This document shows, one piece after another, positions 1 through 5,540 of a stretch of DNA of 9,037 nucleotides. The position numbers were made by a program, and so were the translations under genes. Below the pieces are notes generated by a model. It had not been told where the DNA came from. It worked only from the letters and a program-made list of their open reading frames with translations, and did not search any database. Each line of letters opens with the position of its first letter. Position 1 is the first letter of the stretch. Origin of the DNA: a bacterium (lineage in GTDB: Bacteria > Pseudomonadota > Alphaproteobacteria > Rhizobiales > Xanthobacteraceae); NCBI GenBank assembly GCA_029946075.1, contig JAQSDT010000022.1, forward strand, positions 1 through 9,037. The letters run 5' to 3'.

Positions 1-4
1 TGAC

Positions 5-48
5 GCGTTTTCTTCACGCGAACCGGTTTCCACTTCGCTCGAAAACGC
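5..48. repeat. Short inverted-repeat intergenic element
   Basis: Perfect 8-bp inverted ends, GCGTTTTC at 5-12 and GAAAACGC at 41-48, enclose a 28-base GC-rich middle. I recall very similar sequences in many intergenic regions of Bradyrhizobium and relatives, but this is memory and not a search. The element ends only four bases before the ribosome-binding site of the downstream solute-binding protein gene, so it lies in that gene's 5' leader or promoter region. Confidence 0.55.
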
Positions 49-66
49 ATTGGGGAGGACGACGCG

Positions 67-870
67 ATGTTCCACCAGCCCTTGCCGGCGATGACCGGCC
101 TTATCCTGGGATTAGCCATCATGATGACGACGCCGGCCAGCGCTGCTTCGCTGAAGGAAGAGATCGCGCCGACCGGCAAGCTGCGGGTGGCGATCGCGAT
201 CAGCCCGGCGGGTGGCGCGTTCTGGTCGACCAAAACCGAAACCGGCTATGCTGGCGTTCCCGTCGATCTCGGCCGCGAGATGGCGGCGCAGCTCGGCGTG
301 CCCGTCGAATATATCGCGCACAACAATTCCGGGCAGATCGTCGACGCGACGTCGAAAGGCACCTGGGACGTCACCTTCCTGCCGAAGGATCCCGAGCGCG
401 AGGGGCGGATGTCGTTCGGTCCGATCTACGAGGTCGCCGACGCCACCTACATCGTCAAGCCGGGCTCGGCGGTGACGAATTTCGCCACGCTCGATCAGCC
501 CGGCATCAAGGTTGCCGCCGTCAACAACACGACGACGATGCGCGGCGCGATGGCGCATCTGAAGAACGCCAGAGTGACGGGCTACCAGACCTACGACGAA
601 ATCGCCGGGCTCCTGAAAGGCGGCGGGATCGACGCCTTTGCGCTGTCGCGCGATCAGCTCAACGCGATGGCCAGGAAGATCCCGGGCACGCGCGTACTCG
701 ACGAGACCTTCAAGCAGACCGTGACCGCGGTGGCGGTGCCGCCCGATCATCCGCAGGCATTGGCTTTTGCGGTGAAATTCCTGACGGAGGCGATCTCCAA
801 CGGCACGCTGCGCAAGGCCTACGACAATAACGGCCTGAAGGATTCCCCGATCCGGACGCAGACGAAGTAG
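67..870 (+). CDS. Family 3 extracellular solute-binding protein (amino-acid ABC type), orphan
   Basis: Predicted periplasmic binding protein of the PBPb/SBP_bac_3 fold, which captures amino acids or similar small polar solutes for an ABC importer. The 267-residue protein has a signal peptide (residues 1-26, hydrophobic stretch about 11-20, cleavage likely after ASA). The mature part begins with a K-L-R-V-A-I strand and continues with a G-x-P-V-D-L-G-R segment near residues 62-70, typical of the first lobe. A W-D-V-T-F-L-P segment near residue 100 and the following S-F-G-P-I-Y fit the hinge and ligand region. Length is normal for the family. The ATG at 67 is chosen because GGGGAGGA (52-59) precedes it by 7 bases; an in-frame ATG at 91 would cut into the signal peptide. 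No permease or ATPase gene adjoins it, so it works with a distant transporter or as a sensor. The ligand cannot be told from sequence. Confidence 0.9.
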   Translation: MFHQPLPAMTGLILGLAIMMTTPASAASLKEEIAPTGKLRVAIAISPAGGAFWSTKTETGYAGVPVDLGREMAAQLGVPVEYIAHNNSGQIVDATSKGTWDVTFLPKDPEREGRMSFGPIYEVADATYIVKPGSAVTNFATLDQPGIKVAAVNNTTTMRGAMAHLKNARVTGYQTYDEIAGLLKGGGIDAFALSRDQLNAMARKIPGTRVLDETFKQTVTAVAVPPDHPQALAFAVKFLTEAISNGTLRKAYDNNGLKDSPIRTQTK

Positions 871-885
871 GCCTCGTGCCGTGAG

Positions 886-980
886 CGTCATCCTGAGGTG
901 CGAGCGTAGCGAGCCTCGAAGGATGGGCCGCGGCCGTGCATCCTTCGAGGCGCGCAAGAGGCGCGCACCTCAGGATGACG
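886..980. repeat. Nested palindromic intergenic element
   Basis: A 95-base imperfect palindrome. The outer arms (886-905 and 961-980) match in 19 of 20 positions. Inner arms CCTCGAAGGATG (914-925) and CATCCTTCGAGG (939-950) are perfect, and the centre holds GGCCGCGGCC (926-935). This can fold as one long stem with an internal loop or as a cruciform. It starts 15 bases after the stop of the solute-binding protein gene and could serve as that gene's transcript end. I recall similar CGTCATCCTGAGG-type elements in many copies in Bradyrhizobium and Rhodopseudomonas; that is memory and not a search. Confidence 0.8.
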
Positions 981-1012
981 GGTCAAAGTTCGACAGCCAC
1001 CTGCCGCCAACT

Positions 1013-1028
1013 TGTGTGCATCTGCACA
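1013..1028 (+). promoter_or_regulatory. Possible upstream activator site for the sigma-54 promoter
   Basis: The stretch contains TGT-N10-ACA (1013-1015 and 1026-1028), the form of a NifA upstream activator site. It also contains an overlapping perfect dyad TGTGCA-TC-TGCACA (1015-1028). The centre is about 130 bases before the predicted start site of the sigma-54 promoter at 1124-1140, a usual distance for enhancer-binding activators. The TGT/ACA pattern carries little information by itself, so the call rests on position. NtrC or another activator could equally bind; the dyad is not a good match to the NtrC consensus. Confidence 0.3.
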
Positions 1029-1123
1029 ATTTCAAGGCATTCCGCCGTCGCTGCAGGCACGCTGCTCTCGCGCTAATTCACTGTAATCAGACGATATTCC
1101 TGCATCCATGCCCAAACTGCAGG

Positions 1124-1140
1124 TTGGCACATCGATTGCT
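1124..1140 (+). promoter_or_regulatory. Sigma-54 (RpoN) -24/-12 promoter for the FNT gene
   Basis: TTGGCACATCGATTGCT matches the consensus YTGGCACG-N4-TTGCW at every defined position except one (A instead of G at 1131). The invariant GG (1126-1127) and GC (1138-1139) are separated by exactly 10 bases. Transcription would begin near 1151 and run into the FNT transporter gene at 1436, leaving a leader of about 285 bases. Sigma-54 control fits nitrogen, nitrite or low-oxygen regulation and requires an enhancer-binding activator. No other promoter in the gap looked as good by eye. Confidence 0.6.
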
Positions 1141-1150
1141 TAAATGCTTC

Positions 1151-1435
1151 TCAGTCAATGACGACTGCCGTCCTACGGATTGCCGAGGCCAGTGTTGGCC
1201 AACGTGCAGGGATCGGGCGAGTTTCGCCCAGAGCAGTCATCGGGACCATTTCCCACGAAAGCTTTTGCATCTCTGATTCTGATCGAGCGTGACCGTGTTG
1301 TCCGCTGCGCCAAGGCAGGAATCTGCCGGCCGCGCTGCACCGGCACGCGCGCGGGGACGGCCTGGTTTTTCGTACATCGTGCGGCCATGTGGCCGGCACT
1401 TCATCGAACCATGCTGTGAATCAAGGAGAACAGGA
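1151..1435 (+). other. Long untranslated leader with hairpins upstream of the FNT gene
   Basis: If the sigma-54 promoter is used, this is a leader of about 285 bases with no convincing coding region. It contains a GGCC stem with a six-base loop AGTGTT (1187-1200), a GGGCGA/TCGCCC stem with a three-base loop (1215-1229), a GGCAG/CTGCC stem near 1314-1327, a GC-rich stretch followed by five T (1366-1370), and an eight-pair stem with one bulged base (1379-1399). The strong ribosome-binding site AAGGAGA is at 1423-1429. The structures suggest leader-mediated control, but no known riboswitch class is recognised. Confidence 0.3.
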
Positions 1436-2287
1436 ATGGCCTATCTCGCGCCTTCGGAATTCGTGACCAAGATGGTCGACGCCGGAGAATCCAAAATCTT
1501 CATGTCGACGCGCGATACGGTCATCCGCGCTTACATGGCCGGAGCGATCCTCGCGCTGGCCGCGGCGTTTGCGATCACCATCAACGTGCAGACCGGCGTG
1601 CCGATCGTCGGCGCCGCGCTGTTTCCGGTCGGCTTCTGCATGCTGTATTTGCTCGGCTTCGACCTGCTCACCGGCGTGTTCGTGCTGGCGCCGCTGGCGC
1701 TGATCGACAAGCGGCCGGGGGTGACGATCGGCGGCGTGCTGCGCAACTGGAGCCTCGTCTTTATCGGCAATTTCGCCGGCGCCTTCACGGTCGCCGTGAT
1801 GATGTCGATCGTGTTCACCTTCGGCTGGTCGCAGCCGCCGGACAAGGTCGGCACCGTCATCGGCCACATCGGCGAGAGCCGCACCGTCGGTTATGCCGCA
1901 CACGGCGCCGCCGGCATGTTGACGCTGTTCATCCGCGGCATGCTCTGCAACTGGATGGTTTCTGCCGGCGTCGTCGGCGCGATGATTTCCACCCATGTCA
2001 GCGGCAAGGTGATCGCGATGTGGATGCCGATCATGCTGTTCTTCTTCATGACCTTCGAGCATTCGATCGTGAACATGTTCCTGTTCCCGTCGGGTCTTCT
2101 GCTCGGCGGCAAGTTCACCTGGTGGGACTATCTGATCTGGAACGAAATCCCGACCGTGGTGGGCAACCTCGTCGGTGGTCTCGCCTTCACCGGCCTGACG
2201 CTGTACGCGACCCATATCAAGACCGGCCCGTCGCGCAACGCGTCGGCGCCTTCGCCCTCGCGGTCGTCCTCGCGTATTGCCGCTTGA
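1436..2287 (+). CDS. Formate/nitrite transporter (FNT) family channel
   Basis: Inner-membrane pentameric anion channel of the FocA/NirC family, moving formate, nitrite or a related small anion. The 283-residue protein has six predicted membrane segments (about 32-50, 55-75, 100-130, 155-185, 190-225, 238-262). Family marks include A-G-A-I-L in helix 1, the L-L-T-G break near 77-80, C-N-W-M-V at 171-175, and the F-E-H-S-I-V-N-M-F stretch with the pore histidine at residue 209. The substrate cannot be fixed from sequence. The start at 1436 is set by AAGGAGA six bases upstream; longer readings from 1289 lack support. The C-terminal tail (266-280) is rich in Ser with Arg and Pro, and a protein kinase gene follows, so phosphorylation of the tail is an open possibility. 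A sigma-54 promoter lies about 300 bases upstream. Nitrite is favoured because relatives of the adjacent kinase sit in nitrate/nitrite loci. Confidence 0.9.
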   Translation: MAYLAPSEFVTKMVDAGESKIFMSTRDTVIRAYMAGAILALAAAFAITINVQTGVPIVGAALFPVGFCMLYLLGFDLLTGVFVLAPLALIDKRPGVTIGGVLRNWSLVFIGNFAGAFTVAVMMSIVFTFGWSQPPDKVGTVIGHIGESRTVGYAAHGAAGMLTLFIRGMLCNWMVSAGVVGAMISTHVSGKVIAMWMPIMLFFFMTFEHSIVNMFLFPSGLLLGGKFTWWDYLIWNEIPTVVGNLVGGLAFTGLTLYATHIKTGPSRNASAPSPSRSSSRIAA

Positions 2288-2299
2288 TCTCACGACGGG

Positions 2300-2333
2300 A
2301 ATGGGCCTCTCCTCGCAACGGGAGAGGCCCATT
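2300..2333 (+). terminator. Perfect 13-bp hairpin between FNT and kinase genes
   Basis: AATGGGCCTCTCC (2300-2312) and GGAGAGGCCCATT (2321-2333) pair perfectly around the loop TCGCAACG. The hairpin starts 12 bases after the FNT stop and ends 16 bases before the kinase start. It is followed by ATTAT and not a T run, so it is not a classic intrinsic terminator. It may partly end transcription, protect the FNT message from 3' decay, or mark an RNA-processing site, letting the channel be made in excess over the kinase. Confidence 0.5.
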
Positions 2334-2349
2334 ATCGCGAAAGCAGGGA

Positions 2350-4086
2350 ATGTCGCGCGAGCTGAAAATATCGGTCGGACAATTTTCCGACAAAGGAGCC
2401 AAGGAAACCAATCAGGATTTCCATGGCGTTCTGATTCCGGACGAACCGCTGCTTGGCCTCAAGGGCATCTCCGTCGTACTGGCAGACGGTATCAGCACGA
2501 GCAAGGTCAGCCGGATCGCGGCGGAATCGGCGGTCAAGGGGTTCCTGACCGACTATTACTGTACCTCGGAATCCTGGTCGGTGCGCACGTCGGCCCAGCG
2601 CGTGCTGCAGGCGACCAATTCATGGCTCCACTCGCAAACGCGTAGCCAGTACGCCTATGACAAGGACCGCGGCTACGTCTGCACGCTTTCCGCCATGGTC
2701 ATCAAGTCAACCACCGCGCATCTCTTTCACATCGGCGACAGCAGGATCTACCGTCTCTCCGGCAATACGCTGGAGCAATTGACCAACGACCATCGCGTCG
2801 TCATTTCGTCGGCGCAGAGCTATCTCGGCCGGGCGCTCGGCGTGAATCCGCAGATCGAGATCGATTACCAGATGCTGCGGGTCGAGCCGGGTGACGTTTT
2901 CGTGCTGGCGACCGACGGCGTCTATGAACACCTCAGCGATCGCCGCATTGCCAAGGCGGTCAATGAAAACAGCGCCGACCTCGATGCGGCCGCCAGGGGG
3001 ATCGTCGCGCAGGCTTTTGAGGCCGGCAGCAGCGACAATCTGACGGTCCAGATCGTCCGGGTCGACGAGGTGCCTCACGGCGGCGCCGCCGAAGTGTTTG
3101 CCCAGCCGCGCGAACTGCCGCTGCCGCCGCTGCTGGAAGCGCGCGCGGTGTTCGACGGCTACCGCATCGTCCGCGAACTGCACGGCTCCAGCCGCAGCCA
3201 TATCTACCTCGCCATCGATATCGAGACCGAGGATGTCGTCACCATCAAGATCCCGTCGATCGATTTGCGCGACGACCCCGAATATCTCAAGCGCTTCATG
3301 ATGGAAGAATGGGTGGCGCGGCGGATCGACAGCCCGCATGTGCTCAAACCCCGCCTGCCGCAGCGCAAGCGCAATTTCCTCTATGTGGTGACCGAATATA
3401 TCGACGGTCAGACGCTGACGCAGTGGATGATCGACAATCCGCGGCCGAGCCTCGAGACCGTGCGCGGCATCGTCGAGCAGATCGCCAGGGGGCTGCGCGC
3501 GTTTCACCGCAAGGAAATGCTGCATCAGGATTTACGGCCCGACAATGTCATGATCGACGCGACCGGGACGGTGAAGATCATCGATTTCGGTTCGACCATG
3601 ATCACCGGCGTCGTCGAAGCGGCACCCTCGGGTGCCCGCAACGACATTCTCGGCACCCAGCAATATATCGCGCCCGAATATTTCCTCGGCGAGCCGTCCT
3701 CGTCGCGCTCGGACCTGTTCTCGCTCGGCGTCATCACCTACCAGATGCTGACCGGAAAATTGCCTTACGGCGCCCAGGTTGCCCGCGCGCGCACCAGGTC
3801 GCAGTTCAGCAAGCTGGTCTATCGTCCGGCCTCGCACGGCGACCGCGATCTGCCGGTCTGGGTCGACGGCGCGCTCGAGAAGGCGGTGCATCCCAACCCC
3901 TGGAAGCGTTACGAAAGCTTTTCGGAATTCCTGTACGATCTGCGCCATCCAAACCGCAACTATCTCGCGACGTCGTCGACGCCGTTGATCGAGCGCAACC
4001 CGCTGCTGTTCTGGAAGAGCACGACGATCGTGCTGGTGCTGGCGGTGATCGTGCTGCTGGCGATGCAGCACGGGATGCACAAATAG
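2350..4086 (+). CDS. Bifunctional PP2C phosphatase / Ser-Thr protein kinase, membrane-anchored
   Basis: A 578-residue fusion. The N-terminal PP2C phosphatase domain (about 5-240) shows N-Q-D-F-H-G at 21-26, L-A-D-G at 44-47, H-I-G-D-S-R at 127-132, A-T-D-G at 187-190 and S-S-D-N at 227-230, so the metal-binding aspartates are in place. The Hanks-type kinase domain (about 270-535) has the ATP lysine K300 (T-I-K-I), catalytic D394 and N399 (H-Q-D-L-R-P-D-N), D-F-G at 412-414 and A-P-E at 441-443. The glycine loop (278-288) is poor in Gly, and the usual HRD is HQD, a non-RD kinase. A single membrane helix (about 556-572) anchors the C terminus, placing both domains in the cytoplasm. Similar fusions adjoin nitrate/nitrite uptake and reduction genes in pseudomonads, so a role with the upstream FNT channel is inferred. 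The ATG at 2350 matches the family start as I recall it, but its ribosome-binding site is weak: AGGGA abuts the ATG. Confidence 0.92.
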   Translation: MSRELKISVGQFSDKGAKETNQDFHGVLIPDEPLLGLKGISVVLADGISTSKVSRIAAESAVKGFLTDYYCTSESWSVRTSAQRVLQATNSWLHSQTRSQYAYDKDRGYVCTLSAMVIKSTTAHLFHIGDSRIYRLSGNTLEQLTNDHRVVISSAQSYLGRALGVNPQIEIDYQMLRVEPGDVFVLATDGVYEHLSDRRIAKAVNENSADLDAAARGIVAQAFEAGSSDNLTVQIVRVDEVPHGGAAEVFAQPRELPLPPLLEARAVFDGYRIVRELHGSSRSHIYLAIDIETEDVVTIKIPSIDLRDDPEYLKRFMMEEWVARRIDSPHVLKPRLPQRKRNFLYVVTEYIDGQTLTQWMIDNPRPSLETVRGIVEQIARGLRAFHRKEMLHQDLRPDNVMIDATGTVKIIDFGSTMITGVVEAAPSGARNDILGTQQYIAPEYFLGEPSSSRSDLFSLGVITYQMLTGKLPYGAQVARARTRSQFSKLVYRPASHGDRDLPVWVDGALEKAVHPNPWKRYESFSEFLYDLRHPNRNYLATSSTPLIERNPLLFWKSTTIVLVLAVIVLLAMQHGMHK

Positions 4087-4128
4087 GGGCACGACGCGCA
4101 GAATTTGTTTCTGCGCCCGTCGTTTCCC
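4087..4128 (+). terminator. Bulged hairpin directly after the kinase stop codon
   Basis: The core stem GCGCAGAA (4096-4103) pairs with TTCTGCGC (4109-4116) around a five-base loop. Beyond a two-base bulge, ACGAC (4091-4095) pairs with GTCGT (4119-4123), and GGG (4087-4089) can pair with CCC (4126-4128). The structure begins at the first base after the kinase stop. Only two or three T follow the stem, so a Rho-assisted or processing role is as likely as intrinsic termination. It probably separates the kinase transcript from the cupin gene. Confidence 0.5.
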
Positions 4129-4143
4129 GGCCCGGGCGGCGCG

Positions 4144-4431
4144 ATGTTTCGTCTGATCTCCTATCCGCCGAAGCGGCCAGAAGGCTGGAATCCGCCGGCC
4201 AGCGTCACCTTTGAAAGTGCGCTCAGGGAAATGTCGGACAAGGTCCCCGATACGATCGGTTACGGCATCGTCGTTCGCGGCGAGATGGCGTTGGAGCTGG
4301 ACGACGGGCAGAAGGTCCACCTGAAGCAGGGCGATTGCATCGTGCAAAACGGCACAAGGCACCGCTGGCGCAATCCGTTGCCGGAGCCGTGCCTGATGGC
4401 CTTCATCTCGGTCGGCGGCAAGTGCGGCTAG
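4144..4431 (+). CDS. Small single-domain cupin protein, possibly an N-terminally truncated relic
   Basis: Predicted 95-residue cupin beta-barrel protein. A G-E-M-A-L-E-L-D-D-G strand pair lies at 46-55, and a second cupin motif with H73 and N77 (G-T-R-H-R-W-R-N) at 70-77. The first motif lacks the usual HxH metal ligands and has D-T-I-G-Y instead, so metal binding and catalysis are uncertain. Longer relatives, as I recall, carry 60-100 more residues before a P-P-G-G-x-x-F-R stretch. Here P-G-P-G-G-A-M-F-R can be read upstream of the ATG in the same frame, back to the kinase stop at 4086. So the gene may be the 3' part of a longer cupin gene whose front was lost. Neither the ATG at 4144 nor a TTG at 4105 has a recognisable ribosome-binding site, and the TTG lies inside the hairpin. 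Its stop is nine bases from that of the converging hydrolase gene. Confidence 0.6.
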   Translation: MFRLISYPPKRPEGWNPPASVTFESALREMSDKVPDTIGYGIVVRGEMALELDDGQKVHLKQGDCIVQNGTRHRWRNPLPEPCLMAFISVGGKCG

Positions 4432-4440
4432 GACTGGCTT

Positions 4441-5247
4441 CTAGTCGCGACCGAGCGTTTGCTGAAAGAACGAGCGCGCCTTCTCGATCGAGTCGCGTGT
4501 CGCTGTATCGTCGTACTCCATGCGATGACCGAGAACCTTGAGGCCCACTGCGAACCTGAGACCTGCCAGGTCGAAGCCGTGATGCGCACCGGGAAACACG
4601 ATCAACTGCAGCTGAGAACGGTCGCCGGGTGCCCGTGAGATTCCGATCTCACTGCGCCCCGCGGCCATTGCTTCGCAGGCTGCAGCGGGAGTCCAGTCGT
4701 CCAGCGCGCCAATCAGCACCAGCGTCGGCGCTGTCATGATTCCACTGGAGCCGCTGCATCCGGGGTAAAGGGCAACGCCGGCGCGGAATTTGTCCGGATA
4801 AAGGCCCGCAATGGATCCACGCTCCAGCGCGGCCAGAACCGATATGCCTCCCATCGAGAAGCCGAGCACCGCGACATGATCCGCCCGCACATACGGCTGG
4901 GTCTTCAAATATGCGAGCGCCTTGAACGCGTCCACGGGTTGGTCGGCAAAGCCACCGCAATTTACCTCGATATCGCGAGGTCCGAAGCTGTCGACGGCGA
5001 GCGCAACGTAGCCCCAGCGCCGAAGCCTGTCGGCCCATGCCAGCATATCCTGATGAAAGCCGCCGCAGCCGTGCAGGACGACAACTGCCGGGAATGGCCC
5101 GCGTCCCTCGGGGCGGGCGAGATATCCGGTCAGCTGTACCGGTTTGGATTCGCTGCCGCTATCAAACTGAACGAACTTGCCTGCATGGGCCTGCGCTGTG
5201 ACGCCCAGCAGTGTCGCCAGCAGGGTAATGACCAGGTCAATTCGCAT
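4441..5247 (-). CDS. Secreted dienelactone-hydrolase-family alpha/beta hydrolase
   Basis: Predicted 268-residue exported serine hydrolase of the dienelactone hydrolase (DLH) type, probably cleaving an ester or lactone; the substrate is unknown. A signal peptide covers residues 1-22 (hydrophobic 5-16, cleavage after A-H-A). The fold marks are A-V-V-V-L-H-G-C-G-G at 54-63 (oxyanion region), the nucleophile elbow G-F-S-M-G with S131, the acid in A-L-D-D-W-T-P (D183 or D184) and the base in A-H-H-G-F (H222 or H223, the latter by family pattern). The catalytic nucleophile is Ser and not the Cys of classical DLH. The start at 5247 is chosen because GGAGG lies about five bases before it and a signal peptide follows at once; in-frame starts at 5262 and 5334 only add an unlikely Cys-rich stretch. 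It is divergent from the serine hydrolase gene, with about 150 bases between the starts for both promoters. Confidence 0.88.
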   Translation of the reverse strand: MRIDLVITLLATLLGVTAQAHAGKFVQFDSGSESKPVQLTGYLARPEGRGPFPAVVVLHGCGGFHQDMLAWADRLRRWGYVALAVDSFGPRDIEVNCGGFADQPVDAFKALAYLKTQPYVRADHVAVLGFSMGGISVLAALERGSIAGLYPDKFRAGVALYPGCSGSSGIMTAPTLVLIGALDDWTPAAACEAMAAGRSEIGISRAPGDRSQLQLIVFPGAHHGFDLAGLRFAVGLKVLGHRMEYDDTATRDSIEKARSFFQQTLGRD

Positions 5248-5396
5248 CAGAGCCTCCACCATCAGCGTGTCGATCGTCGTCCGATCGCAGGGCACGGCAC
5301 ACCGCGTAGCACAACAGCTTTGCTCATTCACCACACTTCCGGGGATGAGTATCGCGCGATCCCGGTGTATGCTGCAGGCAGCCGGGAGATTGCGTC

Positions 5397-5540
5397 ATGA
5401 AACCAAAGCGCACGGCGATTGCGGCGCTCTTCGTTTTTGCTGTCATCCATGCAGGCGCGGTCCGGGCCGCGGAGCGCCCGGCGGGCGCCGCTGTCTAGCC
5501 TAGCAGGGGCTGGGAGGTCTCGACGCCGGAAGAGCAGGGG
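5397..5540 (+). pseudogene. Detached signal peptide and N terminus of the serine hydrolase (in-frame TAG)
   Basis: An ATG at 5397, with GGGAGA eight bases upstream, opens a reading frame with a good Sec signal peptide: basic M-K-P-K-R, hydrophobic core, V-R-A-A cleavage region. After 33 residues it stops at TAG (5496-5498). The same frame then continues without interruption through W-E-V-S-T-P-E-E-Q-G into the serine hydrolase starting at 5541. That S-T-P-E-x-Q-G-M segment is a usual front of this enzyme family, so the original gene very likely ran from 5397 to 6938 (513 codons plus stop). One base change (for example TAC, TAT or CAG to TAG) explains the break. A hairpin (5362-5386) overlaps the start of the ribosome-binding site. 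Confidence 0.8.

Noticed and set aside
881..1276. A 131-codon open frame in the long gap
   Set aside because: It reads through the palindrome and the sigma-54 promoter, its translation is Arg/Cys/His-rich with no domain, and no ribosome-binding site is seen.
1366..1370. Five-T run as an intrinsic terminator in the FNT leader
   Set aside because: The GC-rich sequence before it forms only broken stems that do not end at the T run, so it was kept only as a remark on the leader.
2020..2349. Upstream extension of the kinase frame by 110 codons
   Set aside because: It lies within the FNT gene in another frame, crosses the hairpin, and the family starts at the position of the ATG at 2350.
4105..4143. 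TTG start for the cupin at 4105
   Set aside because: The codon lies in the loop of the hairpin after the kinase and has no ribosome-binding site. The cupin-like residues encoded there are better seen as remains of a longer gene.
3309..4214. A 301-codon plus-strand frame overlapping the kinase
   Set aside because: It is an out-of-frame shadow of the well-supported kinase domain.
5248..5334. Longer start for the DLH-like hydrolase at 5334 or 5262
   Set aside because: GGAGG sits correctly for 5247, and a signal peptide begins there; the extension would put a Cys-rich polar stretch before it.
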